Shown here one piece after another: positions 18,007 through 26,354 of a stretch of 59,165 nt of DNA. Within the stretch, counting starts at the first letter, position 1. The number at the start of each line of letters is the position of its first letter. The DNA is from Eubacteriales bacterium (GTDB lineage Bacteria; Bacillota; Clostridia; Tissierellales; GPF-1), in assembly GCA_030625815.1 (NCBI GenBank), contig DAOUQF010000007.1, forward strand, positions 1 through 59,165. The letters run 5' to 3'. The notes below the pieces were generated by a model, which was not told the origin of the DNA, did no database searches, and was given only the letters and a program-made list of their open reading frames with translations. The position numbers were made by a program, and so were the translations under genes.

Positions 18007-19113
18007 CTATTTTTTATAGTTTTTACGATAGAATCGCTTACTGACAACCGTTGCCGGCAACTGCTTTTTGCGAACCTGAATCTCAAAAGCAGATCCCATT
18101 TCCGTATAAGCCATTTCCACAATGGCAAATCCAATGCTCTTGCCCAAGGTCGGCGATTTATAACCTGTTGTTACAAACCCAATCTCTCGTTCACCATCCA
18201 TAACCGAATATCCATGCCGAGAAATTCCCTTCGCCATTTCAAATCCAACCAATCTGCGCGTCAAGCCTTCTTCCTTTTGCTTTTTCAACGCAGTCTTGCC
18301 AATAAAATCATCTTCACTGTCCAGTTTTACAAAGAAACCAAATCCAGCTTCCAATGGTGTAATCACATCATCAAATTCATTGCCATACAATGGAAGACAC
18401 GCCTCGAACCGCAGGGTGTCTCGCGCACCCAGTCCACAAGGGATCAATCCTTTGTCTGCGCCAGCTTCCAAAATCACACGAGCCAGATCAACGGCATCTT
18501 CCGGGTTGCAATAAATCTCAAATCCATCCTCACCAGTGTACCCTGTACGGGAAACCAAACACGCTCTTCCTTTGATCGTTACCCCTTCTTGGCAATGAAA
18601 AAACGCAATTTTCTTCAAATTCACATCCGTTAGCGTCTGAAGAATTTCTTCTGCCAATGGACCTTGCAATGCAAGTTGTGCCGTTTGATCGGACTGATTC
18701 TCCACCTCGACATCGAATGCCTTTGCCTTTTCCGAGATCCAAGCGAAATCTTTGTCTACATTGCTAGCATTGATGACTAGCAAGACACGATTTTCCTCCA
18801 TTCGATAAACCAACAGATCATCCACAACACCACCTGATTCGTTGCACATCATCCCATATAAAATCTGGGTGTCCGATAGCGTCGTTACATCATTGGTTAC
18901 CAGGTATTGTGAAAAAGCCAAGGCGTCTTTTCCGGTCACCATGACCTCTCCCATATGGGAAACGTCAAAGAGACCTGCTTGATTGCGTACCGCGTGATGC
19001 TCTTGAGAGATTCCGGCGTATTGAATCGGCAATGCCCATCCAGCAAAATCGACAATCTTTCCACCCAGTTCTTCATGCAATTCATAGAGCGGTGTTCGTT
19101 TCGCATTTTCCAT
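18007..19113 (-). CDS. gcvT: Aminomethyltransferase (glycine cleavage T protein)
   Basis: 368 residues from ATG 19113, which follows AAAAGGAGA; an upstream extension of 18 residues would lie in the riboswitch terminator and is not family-like. N-terminal KRTPLYELHEELGGK and DVSHMGEVMVTGKDA, folate-site TGYTGEDGFEIYC, and C-terminal domain VTTGYKSPTLGKSIGFA are typical. It makes 5,10-methylene-tetrahydrofolate and ammonia from the aminomethyl group. First gene of the operon, directly under the glycine riboswitch. Confidence 0.96.
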   Translation of the reverse strand: MENAKRTPLYELHEELGGKIVDFAGWALPIQYAGISQEHHAVRNQAGLFDVSHMGEVMVTGKDALAFSQYLVTNDVTTLSDTQILYGMMCNESGGVVDDLLVYRMEENRVLLVINASNVDKDFAWISEKAKAFDVEVENQSDQTAQLALQGPLAEEILQTLTDVNLKKIAFFHCQEGVTIKGRACLVSRTGYTGEDGFEIYCNPEDAVDLARVILEAGADKGLIPCGLGARDTLRFEACLPLYGNEFDDVITPLEAGFGFFVKLDSEDDFIGKTALKKQKEEGLTRRLVGFEMAKGISRHGYSVMDGEREIGFVTTGYKSPTLGKSIGFAIVEMAYTEMGSAFEIQVRKKQLPATVVSKRFYRKNYKK

Positions 19114-19145
19114 TTTCTTACTCTCCTTTTCAGCGTTTTCCCAAC

Positions 19146-19188
19146 AAAAAAAGGAATACGCGCACACTAAAATCGTGCCACTTATTCC
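19146..19188 (-). terminator. Riboswitch expression-platform terminator
   Basis: On the minus strand GGAATA (19188-19183) pairs with TATTCC (19158-19153) with further GCAC/GTGC pairing inside, followed by seven T (19152-19146). It lies immediately after the second glycine aptamer and 33 bases before gcvT, so glycine can decide between termination and readthrough. Confidence 0.82.
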
Positions 19189-19348
19189 CTGTCTTCTTTA
19201 CCTGAAAGATCGCGGTCGATCCGCTTGCCCCTTCGGTGCCAAACTGGTCTCTCCAGAGTTCCGTCCCTTAACGCTTCGTGTGCCTGAAAGTTTCTGAAAC
19301 GATAGGCTGACGTTTCATTGCTCCTTCGGCTCTCTCCCCCTTCGAGAT
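19189..19348 (-). promoter_or_regulatory. Tandem glycine riboswitch (two aptamers)
   Basis: Read on the minus strand, the first aptamer (about 19345-19258) has GGGGGAGAGAGCCGAAGGAG and CTTTCAGGCA, and the second (about 19257-19189) has CTGGAGAGACCAG, GGCACCGAAGGGGCAAGCG and CTTTCAGGTAAAGAAGACAGG. These are the conserved parts of the gcvT RNA element. It controls the glycine cleavage operon; in the known Bacillus case glycine turns transcription on. Confidence 0.94.
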
Positions 19349-19517
19349 CTCGCATTAACATCATCCGGGTAATATTCTTTTCGTCATCATTTTACCATCC
19401 AGCTCCGATCCAAGCTACTAATTTTCTTAAAATTTTGGAGATTTTTCTTCTTTTTTTTATTTTCCCTATTTTTTTTACAAATTCTTACTGAAATACGTGT
19501 TTCAGAGAAAGTTGAGA

Positions 19518-19546
19518 TTGTTTGGAAATCCTTTTTAGCTTATAAT
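19518..19546 (+). promoter_or_regulatory. Candidate promoter of the 19592 gene
   Basis: TTGTTT at 19518-19523, 17 bases, then TATAAT at 19541-19546 in AT-rich DNA between the divergent riboswitch and the plus-strand locus. The -10 box is perfect, the -35 is weak. Confidence 0.45.
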
Positions 19547-19591
19547 AAGAGTAGTGAATATAAGTCAAACATTGAGAGGAGAGGAGCCGAT

Positions 19592-20239
19592 ATGTCGATT
19601 TTACAAGAAATCGAAAAGAACCTACTAAATATCAACGGCGTCTCAAATTGTCGCGTCATGGGAGATAATCAGACAATCGATGAGATTCATATCATCAATC
19701 AAACGCCAAGATCTCCAAAGCAAATTGCACGCGATGTCGAGAGTTACATAAAAACAGCTTACAAGATTGATTTGAATCACAAAAAGATCAGCATAGTCAA
19801 TCTTGACATCCCTGTAGCTGCCGAAGAAAAGAACGAAGCCTTTGAATTTGGAAAAAGAATCTCATTTGAAAACCTATCCATTACTCAAGGAGGGCGTCAG
19901 GCCGTCATTCAACTTGAATTGGGATTTGACGGACAGATGTTCAAACGACAAGAAACCTCCATCAACATTCCTGACCTTCGCTACAACGAAATAGGAAAAC
20001 TCACTTTGGGGCTTGCGCAGGAAGTCTGCGAGGATCAATTGATTTTTGCCTTGAATTCAATCCGGATCGATCAAATTGCAGGAAACGATATTGTTCTTGC
20101 ATTGGTTACGATCATATCCAATGGGGAGGCCCGATTAAACGTAGGAAGCGCAATTATTCGAGATGATATTCATTCAGCAATTGTAAAAGCTGTATTGGAT
20201 TCGATAAATCGTATTGTTTCCTTCTTGAAAATCAATTAA
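19592..20239 (+). CDS. Conserved hypothetical protein with N-terminal ICNGV-like domain
   Basis: 215 residues, soluble, no signal peptide or membrane segment, with GAGAGGAG ahead. I do not recognise a named family. The first 70 residues (LNINGVSNCRVMGDN, then EIHIINQTPRSPKQIARDVE and NHKKISIVNLD) resemble a domain found at the start of uncharacterised proteins in Firmicutes and Actinobacteria. Residues about 85-215 form an alternating beta-strand/helix region (AVIQLELGFDGQMF, IVLALVTIISNGEARLNVGSAII, then a final helix) that could be a small ligand-binding or assembly domain. It lies 97 bases before the structured leader and peptide gene on the same strand. Confidence 0.7.
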   Translation: MSILQEIEKNLLNINGVSNCRVMGDNQTIDEIHIINQTPRSPKQIARDVESYIKTAYKIDLNHKKISIVNLDIPVAAEEKNEAFEFGKRISFENLSITQGGRQAVIQLELGFDGQMFKRQETSINIPDLRYNEIGKLTLGLAQEVCEDQLIFALNSIRIDQIAGNDIVLALVTIISNGEARLNVGSAIIRDDIHSAIVKAVLDSINRIVSFLKIN

Positions 20240-20276
20240 AATAGTGATTAAGTCGATTGTATGTCAGAGCGGAGCG

Positions 20277-20335
20277 GATATAGCCTGTGTTAACTAGCGA
20301 AAAAACACAGAGCACCTATATCAGGAGGCTATATC
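20277..20335 (+). promoter_or_regulatory. Leader RNA with two mutually exclusive hairpins
   Basis: GATATAG (20277-20283) can pair with CTATATC (20316-20322), extended by CTGTGTT (20285-20291) with AACACAG (20304-20310). Alternatively GATATAGCCT (20277-20286) pairs perfectly with AGGCTATATC (20326-20335), which covers half of the AGGAGG ribosome site at 20323-20328. The first fold leaves that site open, the second hides part of it. I do not recognise a known riboswitch class. Confidence 0.5.
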
Positions 20336-20336
20336 G

Positions 20337-20414
20337 ATGAAAAAAGTGATTTCTGTATTGACTACATTAGGAGCACTTATTCTTGCCGGTGGTTCACACG
20401 TTGGCTGGCTATAA
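20337..20414 (+). CDS. 25-residue hydrophobic peptide
   Basis: ATG at 20337 lies 8 bases after a perfect AGGAGG. The 26-codon frame encodes a peptide beginning MKKVISVLTTLGALILAGG and ending SHVGWL before TAA. The layout is that of a short signal peptide or membrane peptide: two lysines, a hydrophobic core of about 14 residues, and a small-residue AGGS region that could be cleaved to leave a short C-terminal piece. No cysteine and no AgrB-like neighbour, so it is not a classical AgrD. It sits 89 bases before the membrane HD-GYP gene. Chance occurrence is possible but the ribosome site and leader argue against it. Confidence 0.5.
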   Translation: MKKVISVLTTLGALILAGGSHVGWL

Positions 20415-20503
20415 GATGCCCTCAGTATATTAAACTAACGTTCTTGTAAAATGAAAACACTGACTGACATGCAATCGACCTTATTCAATAAAAGGAGCAC
20501 CCC

Positions 20504-21784
20504 ATGGGTAAACAGACGAAAATCTATTTGGGTTTTATTTATATCTTGGGAAGCGCTTTGTTGTATTATTTATTCAAGGGTTACACCCTGCTTGATGTTC
20601 AAGTATCCAGCCTTCACATTGCCTTCTTCATGGCTTTGGCTATTGTTACTGAATCTCTACAAGTAGGCTATCGAGACACCTCTATTAGTATCGGATTTGC
20701 TGTCAATTTAGCTGCTTATACTCTTTTCGGACCTTTTGTTACCGCGATTATTGTTTCTGTCGGATTCCTTTTTCGAATAACGAAAAAAGGGGATCAGCGG
20801 GTCCATTTTCTAAATACCCCTTGGTTCAAAAGTCTATTTAACGCAATGAATATGATTATTTGTGTATTCCTTGCCAGCTTATTCAGCGAATTTATCTACC
20901 CTGTACCACAATATCTCTATTTTTCAGAAACTGTCGATTTTATGAACCTCTTGATTCCAGGGGTTTTTTATAGTTCATTCTTTGCAGTCATCAATGCAGC
21001 CCTTGTTGGTGGCTTATTTAGTACAATGGCTCCGAATAGCTTCAAACACTATTTTAAAGAACTTATAGGGATGACGTTCTTAAGCACTTTATCCATTGGA
21101 ATGTTCTTAGGTCTAATCCTTTCAGTCCTATTTAACTCATTAGGCGTAACAGGTTCGCTCTTGTTTTTTCTTCCTATTTTATACGCTCGATATACCTTTA
21201 AACTATACGTAGATATGAAGGATGCTTATCTGGTTACCATCCGCGCTTTGGCCAGCTCCATGGATGCCAAAGACCACTATACCCTGGGTCATTCCGAACG
21301 AGTCTCTGAATACTCGGAGGCGATCGCCAGAAAGATGAACCTTGGATATGATGAAGTTGAAAATATTCGTACCGCAGCCCTGCTTCACGATATTGGAAAA
21401 ATCGGGGTTCCGGATACGATTCTCAATAAACCGGGTCGTCTCAATGAAGAGGAATACAAGATCTGTCAACGCCATGCGGAAATCGGACACTCGATAGTCC
21501 ATGGCATCAGCTATTTGAACAAATGCGAAGAAATTATCCGCAGCCACCATGAGCGTTATGACGGAAAAGGCTACCCGGATGGATTAGCTGGAGATAAGAT
21601 CGCCTTAGAGACGTACGTCGTTGCTTTGGCAGATGCCTACGACGCCATGTCCTCGGATCGTCCGTACCGTACCGCCTTGCCGGAAGAAAAAATTCTTTCC
21701 ATTATTGCGGAGGAGCGAGGTTTTCAGTTTCACCCGAACGTCGTGGATGTTTTCTTATCCTTAAAAAAGGACGGAACCCTCTGA
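20504..21784 (+). CDS. Membrane-bound HD-GYP domain protein (probable c-di-GMP phosphodiesterase)
   Basis: 426 residues; AAAGGAG ahead of the ATG. Residues 1-225 form about seven transmembrane segments, an integral-membrane sensor region. Residues 235-426 are an HD-GYP domain: HSERVSEYSEAIARKM, the HDIGKIGVPD metal site at 295, HAEIGHSIV, HHERYDGKGYPDGL at 348 and DAYDAMSSDRPYR. The family hydrolyses cyclic di-GMP to pGpG or GMP, and the catalytic residues look complete. Translationally coupled to the following membrane-protein gene (TGATG). The upstream hydrophobic peptide is a possible ligand for the membrane part, by position only. Confidence 0.9.
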   Translation: MGKQTKIYLGFIYILGSALLYYLFKGYTLLDVQVSSLHIAFFMALAIVTESLQVGYRDTSISIGFAVNLAAYTLFGPFVTAIIVSVGFLFRITKKGDQRVHFLNTPWFKSLFNAMNMIICVFLASLFSEFIYPVPQYLYFSETVDFMNLLIPGVFYSSFFAVINAALVGGLFSTMAPNSFKHYFKELIGMTFLSTLSIGMFLGLILSVLFNSLGVTGSLLFFLPILYARYTFKLYVDMKDAYLVTIRALASSMDAKDHYTLGHSERVSEYSEAIARKMNLGYDEVENIRTAALLHDIGKIGVPDTILNKPGRLNEEEYKICQRHAEIGHSIVHGISYLNKCEEIIRSHHERYDGKGYPDGLAGDKIALETYVVALADAYDAMSSDRPYRTALPEEKILSIIAEERGFQFHPNVVDVFLSLKKDGTL

Positions 21785-22359
21785 TGATGTATGAACTCTT
21801 GCTTTATTCGATTATTCTAGGACTCGCCTTTGGCGGGTCTTTAAAGAAATTATGGGCTATTGATTTAAATGGATTTCCTTTCATCATGATCTCCGTGATT
21901 TCTTTGGCACTCACCAATTGGATGAGACGTTCGATCTATCTGCCGACTCTCCTCAGCCATCCTGCCATTGAAATGATCACCGCCGCAATTTATTTTTTGG
22001 CCTTTTTTATCCTTTTGATCTTTGTTTGGGTCAATCGAAATGAAAAGACCCTATTGCTTGTGGGGATCGGAATCGCGCTGAATATGATCGTCATCTTTTC
22101 CAATGGCGCCAAGATGCCTGTGGAACCAGCTCTCGCTCAGTCAATGGGACTGCTTGAAAAGGTTGCCTATCTGGAAACCAACGGATTTTATGCCCTGGCC
22201 GATTCATCCACTCAGCTTTATTACTTGGCCGATGTCATTCGAAATCCATTTTTGACGCCCTACATCGTGAGTCTTGGGGACTTCTTTATCAGCGGAGGAC
22301 TCTTTATCTTCGTTCTTCAGAAGATGCGTCAACCGCAAACCGAATCCATTCAAAAATAA
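21784..22359 (+). CDS. DUF5317-like small membrane protein
   Basis: 191 residues, five to six transmembrane segments (starting MMYELLLYSIILGLAFGGS). The stretch FSNGAKMPVEPALAQ followed by a soluble loop and a last helix resembles DUF5317 proteins of Firmicutes, whose function is unknown. It starts on the last base of the HD-GYP gene, so the two are made together and may form a membrane complex. The last five residues, ESIQK, are encoded by one arm of the terminator palindrome. Confidence 0.65.
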   Translation: MMYELLLYSIILGLAFGGSLKKLWAIDLNGFPFIMISVISLALTNWMRRSIYLPTLLSHPAIEMITAAIYFLAFFILLIFVWVNRNEKTLLLVGIGIALNMIVIFSNGAKMPVEPALAQSMGLLEKVAYLETNGFYALADSSTQLYYLADVIRNPFLTPYIVSLGDFFISGGLFIFVLQKMRQPQTESIQK

Positions 22360-22399
22360 ATCCTTTGCCTTGGCAAAGGATTTATTTTTGAATGGATTC
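22342..22399. terminator. Perfect 28-base-pair bidirectional terminator overlapping both coding ends
   Basis: Arms 22342-22369 and 22372-22399 are perfect inverted copies with a TT loop; A- and T-rich stretches lie within the arms. The left arm encodes the end of the plus-strand membrane protein and the right arm the end of CinA, so both proteins finish with ESIQK and TAA. Confidence 0.9.
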
Positions 22400-23635
22400 A
22401 TTTTCCTCTTGAATCTCCATGCGCAGCCAGTTTAGCGCAGTGCGAACAGCTCGGAATCGAATCCGCGCGCGGTCGCCGGAAAAAACAACCCGCCGCGTCT
22501 TTACCTTCCCATCGAGATAGAGCCCCAAACAAACCGTTCCAACAGGCGTCTTTTCGGTTCCTCCGCTTGGTCCCGCAACACCGGTTGTCGAAAGCGCAAC
22601 CGATGTTTTCGCTTTCTCGGCCGCTCCCCGTGCCATTGCTGCGGCAACCTCTTCGCTGACAATTCCTTTTTCTTCGATGATTTCCACTGCAACACCTAAA
22701 GTTTCATTTTTCGCTGCTTCCGAATAGGTGACAAACCCCTCTTGAAACACCTCCGAAGCTCCCGCCACATCAATCAATGCGGATGCCAACATGCCTCCCG
22801 TCAAGGATTCTGCAACTGCTATGGTTTTTCCCTTTTCCGTCAACAAACGGATCACCTGCTGCTCCAAATTCTCATTGCTGTCCGAGTAGATATATTGCCC
22901 CAAACGTTCACGAAAAGCTGCCTCCACAGGTGCCATCATCGCCTCAACGGCTTCCTTGGTCTTAGCCTTGCCCGTCAACCGAAAGGTGACTTGTCCACCG
23001 CCGGCATAGGATGCCAGCACGGGATTCTGGGTTCCAGTAATCAAATCCATCACTCGATCTTCAGCCGAGGATTCACCAATTCCCATCAAATGAAATTTGC
23101 GAACCGCAATCACTTCTGTTTGCTCCTGTTCAATCAACGGAGTCAAATGACGTCGAAAAACATCACGCATCTCCCTTGGCGGTCCAGGCAGCAAGAAAAT
23201 CCAGCGGCCTTGAACTTCCACTCCGCAGGCGGGAGCCGTTCCCCGGTGATTGTCAAAAATACGCGCCCCCAGAGGGAAATACGCCTGTCTAAGATTGTTT
23301 GGCGTCATTTCACGACCAATATGCTCAAAAAACAATCGAATCCGCTCTTCACTTTCCGAATCCAGAACCATTTTCCGATCGACAACCTCAGCCAGAATCT
23401 CTTTGCTCAAATCATCCTGTGTCGGTCCCAATCCGCCCGTTACAAAAATCCAATTCGCCCGCGCAAGGGACCGCGCATATGCGTCTTTCATATCCTCTGC
23501 TTCATCGCCAATAACGGTATGGTACCGTACGGTGACACCTAATTCCTGCAATCGCTTGGATAGCCATGCCGCATTGGTGTTCACTACATCTCCATATAGC
23601 AATTCACTTCCAATATTAATGATTTCCGCTATCAT
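22382..23635 (-). CDS. cinA: CinA: competence/damage-inducible protein, NMN deamidase
   Basis: 417 residues, full length. N-terminal MoCF-type domain (MIAEIINIGSELLYGDVVN, FVTGGLGPTQDDLSKE, LLPGPPREM) and C-terminal CinA deamidase domain (IAVAESLTGGMLASALIDVAGAS, STTGVAGPSGGTEKTPVG). The family removes amide from nicotinamide mononucleotide and has ADP-ribose pyrophosphatase activity. Ten bases after proC on the same strand. The C-terminal ESIQK comes from the shared palindrome. Confidence 0.95.
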   Translation of the reverse strand: MIAEIINIGSELLYGDVVNTNAAWLSKRLQELGVTVRYHTVIGDEAEDMKDAYARSLARANWIFVTGGLGPTQDDLSKEILAEVVDRKMVLDSESEERIRLFFEHIGREMTPNNLRQAYFPLGARIFDNHRGTAPACGVEVQGRWIFLLPGPPREMRDVFRRHLTPLIEQEQTEVIAVRKFHLMGIGESSAEDRVMDLITGTQNPVLASYAGGGQVTFRLTGKAKTKEAVEAMMAPVEAAFRERLGQYIYSDSNENLEQQVIRLLTEKGKTIAVAESLTGGMLASALIDVAGASEVFQEGFVTYSEAAKNETLGVAVEIIEEKGIVSEEVAAAMARGAAEKAKTSVALSTTGVAGPSGGTEKTPVGTVCLGLYLDGKVKTRRVVFSGDRARIRFRAVRTALNWLRMEIQEENESIQK

Positions 23636-23644
23636 AGTGTCCCC

Positions 23645-24451
23645 CTAAGATGACTTCGTCAACTCTTTTGTTTTCTTTGTACAGACCTTCATTGCCTCTT
23701 GGACAGCCGCTCGGAATTGATTTTTCTCTAGGGTCAGAACCGCTTCGATCGTCGTTCCGCCCGGCGTGCATACTCGATCCTTCAATTCTTCTGGATGAAT
23801 CCCTGTATCCAAGACCATCTTCGCTGCACCCAGTACCGTTTGTGCGGCCATCTCCTTTGCCATTTGACGCGGCAATCCGTCTCGAACGCCGGCATCCGCC
23901 ATGGCTTCTATCAGGATATAGATATAGGCTGGCGCAGAACCGGAAATTGCTGGAACCACATCCATCTTTGACTCCGGCAATTCGAAAACCTTCCCGAAGC
24001 TCTCAAGCATCTGAATGGTTTCCTGATACAAATCATCTGATACCTCTTGACTGCGACAGACTGCTGTTACACCGGCCTTAACCAATGCTGGCGTGTTCGG
24101 CATGGTTCTGACCACAGGCTGCGGACGTCCCAATTGCACCTGCATCTTCTCGATGCTGACGCCAGCTGCAATCGTCACTACCACTGTCGACTCCAAAATC
24201 ACTTCTTGAATCTCGTTTGCAACCGCTTCATATAAGTACGGCTTTACAGCCAAGACCAAGATCTCCGCAAATGCCGCAACCTTCGTGTTGTCCTGTGTAA
24301 TTTGAATTCCATGCGACTTTTGCACGGCAATCAATTTCCCTTCCGATGGATTGCTGACCATCACTTCCCCAGGCGTATACCTGCCCGAATCCATAATCCC
24401 GGCGATCATCGCCGTCGCCATATTCCCACAACCAATAAATCCAATTTTCAT
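23645..24451 (-). CDS. proC: Pyrroline-5-carboxylate reductase
   Basis: 268 residues. NAD(P)-binding motif MKIGFIGCGNMATAMIAG, VVRTMPNTPALVKAGVTA and the C-terminal VCTPGGTTIEAVLTLE signature define ProC, the last step of proline synthesis. A short spacer to cinA suggests co-transcription. No other proline genes are in the window. Confidence 0.96.
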   Translation of the reverse strand: MKIGFIGCGNMATAMIAGIMDSGRYTPGEVMVSNPSEGKLIAVQKSHGIQITQDNTKVAAFAEILVLAVKPYLYEAVANEIQEVILESTVVVTIAAGVSIEKMQVQLGRPQPVVRTMPNTPALVKAGVTAVCRSQEVSDDLYQETIQMLESFGKVFELPESKMDVVPAISGSAPAYIYILIEAMADAGVRDGLPRQMAKEMAAQTVLGAAKMVLDTGIHPEELKDRVCTPGGTTIEAVLTLEKNQFRAAVQEAMKVCTKKTKELTKSS

Positions 24452-24503
24452 TTTCCCACCGACCTCTCTTCCCCCATTATATAGAAAATTTGGAAAAAAA
24501 GAA

Positions 24504-24525
24504 ATCCGCGGCTTCCGCCGCGGAT
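24504..24525 (-). terminator. Intrinsic terminator after cstA
   Basis: Nine-base-pair GC-rich stem ATCCGCGGC / GCCGCGGAT with TTCC loop; on the minus strand it is followed by a T-rich run (complement of the A-run at 24494-24500). Confidence 0.85.
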
Positions 24526-24545
24526 CTTGTCAAGGGATATACTGC

Positions 24546-26240
24546 TTAGGCCGCTTTCTTATTACTCATTTTGTTGTCTCGATAATGTTTCACGGTTTTG
24601 TAAGATTCGATAATCATCCAAACTTCCAAAACAAGGATAATAATATTAATAATCAACAACAGATAATTTGCAGAGTTATAATAGGCAATTAAGTTGTTGA
24701 CCATGCCCCAAGCCGTCATTACCATCATAAAGATCATTGGAATTCCTGTATAGATTACAGGTTTGTCTTTCTTTGCAAGATAAACCGTAATAACCATCAA
24801 CGATAAGGCTGCCAACAATTGATTGGCTGCGCCGAACAGCGGCCAAAGAATCATGGCTCCCGCGCCTCCGTCTCTTGCCATCGCCAAAGCCAGTGCAGTC
24901 AATACTGCAAATGCAGTCGCGGCATACTTGCCTTGCAATGGTTTGAAATGGATATCTTCCGCAATCTCAGCAACCACATAGCGTTGAATCCGTGTTGCCG
25001 TATCCAGGGTTGTTGCTGCGAAGGATACAACAAATACAGCGAGGATCGTTCTCGCAAAAGCAACCGACAGGCCAAGACCCGTCAAAAAGCTGGCGCCGCC
25101 ATCGATGAAAGCACCCAATTTTGCGCCCAAGCCTGATGCACTTGCCCAATCCGCATACCTGGCTGTCCATGCCGCCGCATCGCCTAAGCCTGCGGTACAA
25201 GCAACGATAACGAGAATCGCCAAAGCACCTTCCAACAACATGGAACCATAGCCGATAAACATCGCATCTTCTTCTTTATCCAATTGCTTCGAAGTAGTGC
25301 CGGATGAAACCAAACTATGGAATCCTGAAATCGCGCCGCACGCGATGGTGATAAACAACAATGGAATCATGGAACCCGGCGCGCCGGGAACATTGGTGCG
25401 GATTGCAGGAGCTACGATCTCGGGTCGAACTACGATCAAACCAAGGATCAACAATCCCATGGCAATCAGCAACTCATGGGAATTCATATAATCACGTGGT
25501 TGCAAGAGTTTTTGAACCGGCAGAACCGATGCAACAAAGGCATAAATAAATAATGCGCCCAACCAGAACATAATTGCCGGCATGCCCATAATGGTTTCAG
25601 GGGATGAGAAATTAAAGAATGCCGCGCCCATCCAGATCGTCACATACATCAATATAATCGCAACGATGGATAAAGGTCCAACCTTCATTCCCTTTTTATA
25701 GACTAAGTAACCCAATGCCATCGCAATTGGAATCTCCATCCACACCGGGAAGACAGAGGCTGGATACATAATAAATAATTTGCCGATAATCATCGCAAAG
25801 ATTGCAATTACAATCAAAAGCAAAAAGAAAATAACCGCTAAGAATAAGTTCTTAGAAGTTGGTCCAACGATGTCTTTTGTAACTTCTCCCATGGATTTCC
25901 CTTCGTTTCTTTCGGAAATAACCAATGAACCGAAGTCATGGACAGCGCCCATAAAAATGGAACCAAGCACAACCCAAATCACTGCAGGAACCCATCCCCA
26001 GATAACCCCGATGGCTGGTCCTACAATTGGTCCCGTTCCCGCAATCGACGTATAGTGGTGACCAAAAAGAATACTCTTCTTCGTTGGAACGTAATCCACG
26101 CCATCTTCCATCGTGTGAGCAGGTGTTGGTTTCTTGTTCAACCCCAATTCAAACAGCTTTTTACCTACAAATTTCCCATAGGTGTTATAAGCGAGAATAA
26201 AGGCTGCGTAACATAAAATCGCAAGTACTAATGCATTCAT
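24546..26240 (-). CDS. cstA: CstA family carbon starvation protein / pyruvate or peptide transporter
   Basis: 564 residues with about 14 to 16 transmembrane segments. Typical CstA motifs: ILFGHHYTSIAGTGPIVGPA, GAVHDFGSLVISERNEGKS and AATTLDTATRIQRYVVAE. Members import peptides or pyruvate; CstA/BtsT distinction cannot be made here. The gene stands alone with its own terminator. Upstream (26241-26531) there is no gene. Confidence 0.92.
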   Translation of the reverse strand: MNALVLAILCYAAFILAYNTYGKFVGKKLFELGLNKKPTPAHTMEDGVDYVPTKKSILFGHHYTSIAGTGPIVGPAIGVIWGWVPAVIWVVLGSIFMGAVHDFGSLVISERNEGKSMGEVTKDIVGPTSKNLFLAVIFFLLLIVIAIFAMIIGKLFIMYPASVFPVWMEIPIAMALGYLVYKKGMKVGPLSIVAIILMYVTIWMGAAFFNFSSPETIMGMPAIMFWLGALFIYAFVASVLPVQKLLQPRDYMNSHELLIAMGLLILGLIVVRPEIVAPAIRTNVPGAPGSMIPLLFITIACGAISGFHSLVSSGTTSKQLDKEEDAMFIGYGSMLLEGALAILVIVACTAGLGDAAAWTARYADWASASGLGAKLGAFIDGGASFLTGLGLSVAFARTILAVFVVSFAATTLDTATRIQRYVVAEIAEDIHFKPLQGKYAATAFAVLTALALAMARDGGAGAMILWPLFGAANQLLAALSLMVITVYLAKKDKPVIYTGIPMIFMMVMTAWGMVNNLIAYYNSANYLLLIINIIILVLEVWMIIESYKTVKHYRDNKMSNKKAA

Positions 26241-26354
26241 GAAAACCCTTCTTTCCTTTAAGAATTTTCGCCCGTTACCGGACTTTTTGTCAATACACCC
26301 TCGACGATTCTATTATAGTCCTAAATATTCGATTTGGAAAGATCAATTTCACCT

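Noticed and set aside
19182-19364. 60-residue frame on the minus strand within the gcvT leader
   Set aside because: The stretch is the tandem glycine riboswitch; conservation is at RNA level and the frame has no ribosome site.
20337-20414. AgrD-type cyclic autoinducer precursor
   Set aside because: The peptide has no cysteine or serine at the right place, no acidic C-terminal tail, and there is no AgrB-like protease nearby.
22742-23542. 266-residue open frame antisense to cinA
   Set aside because: Shadow of CinA with no start signals.
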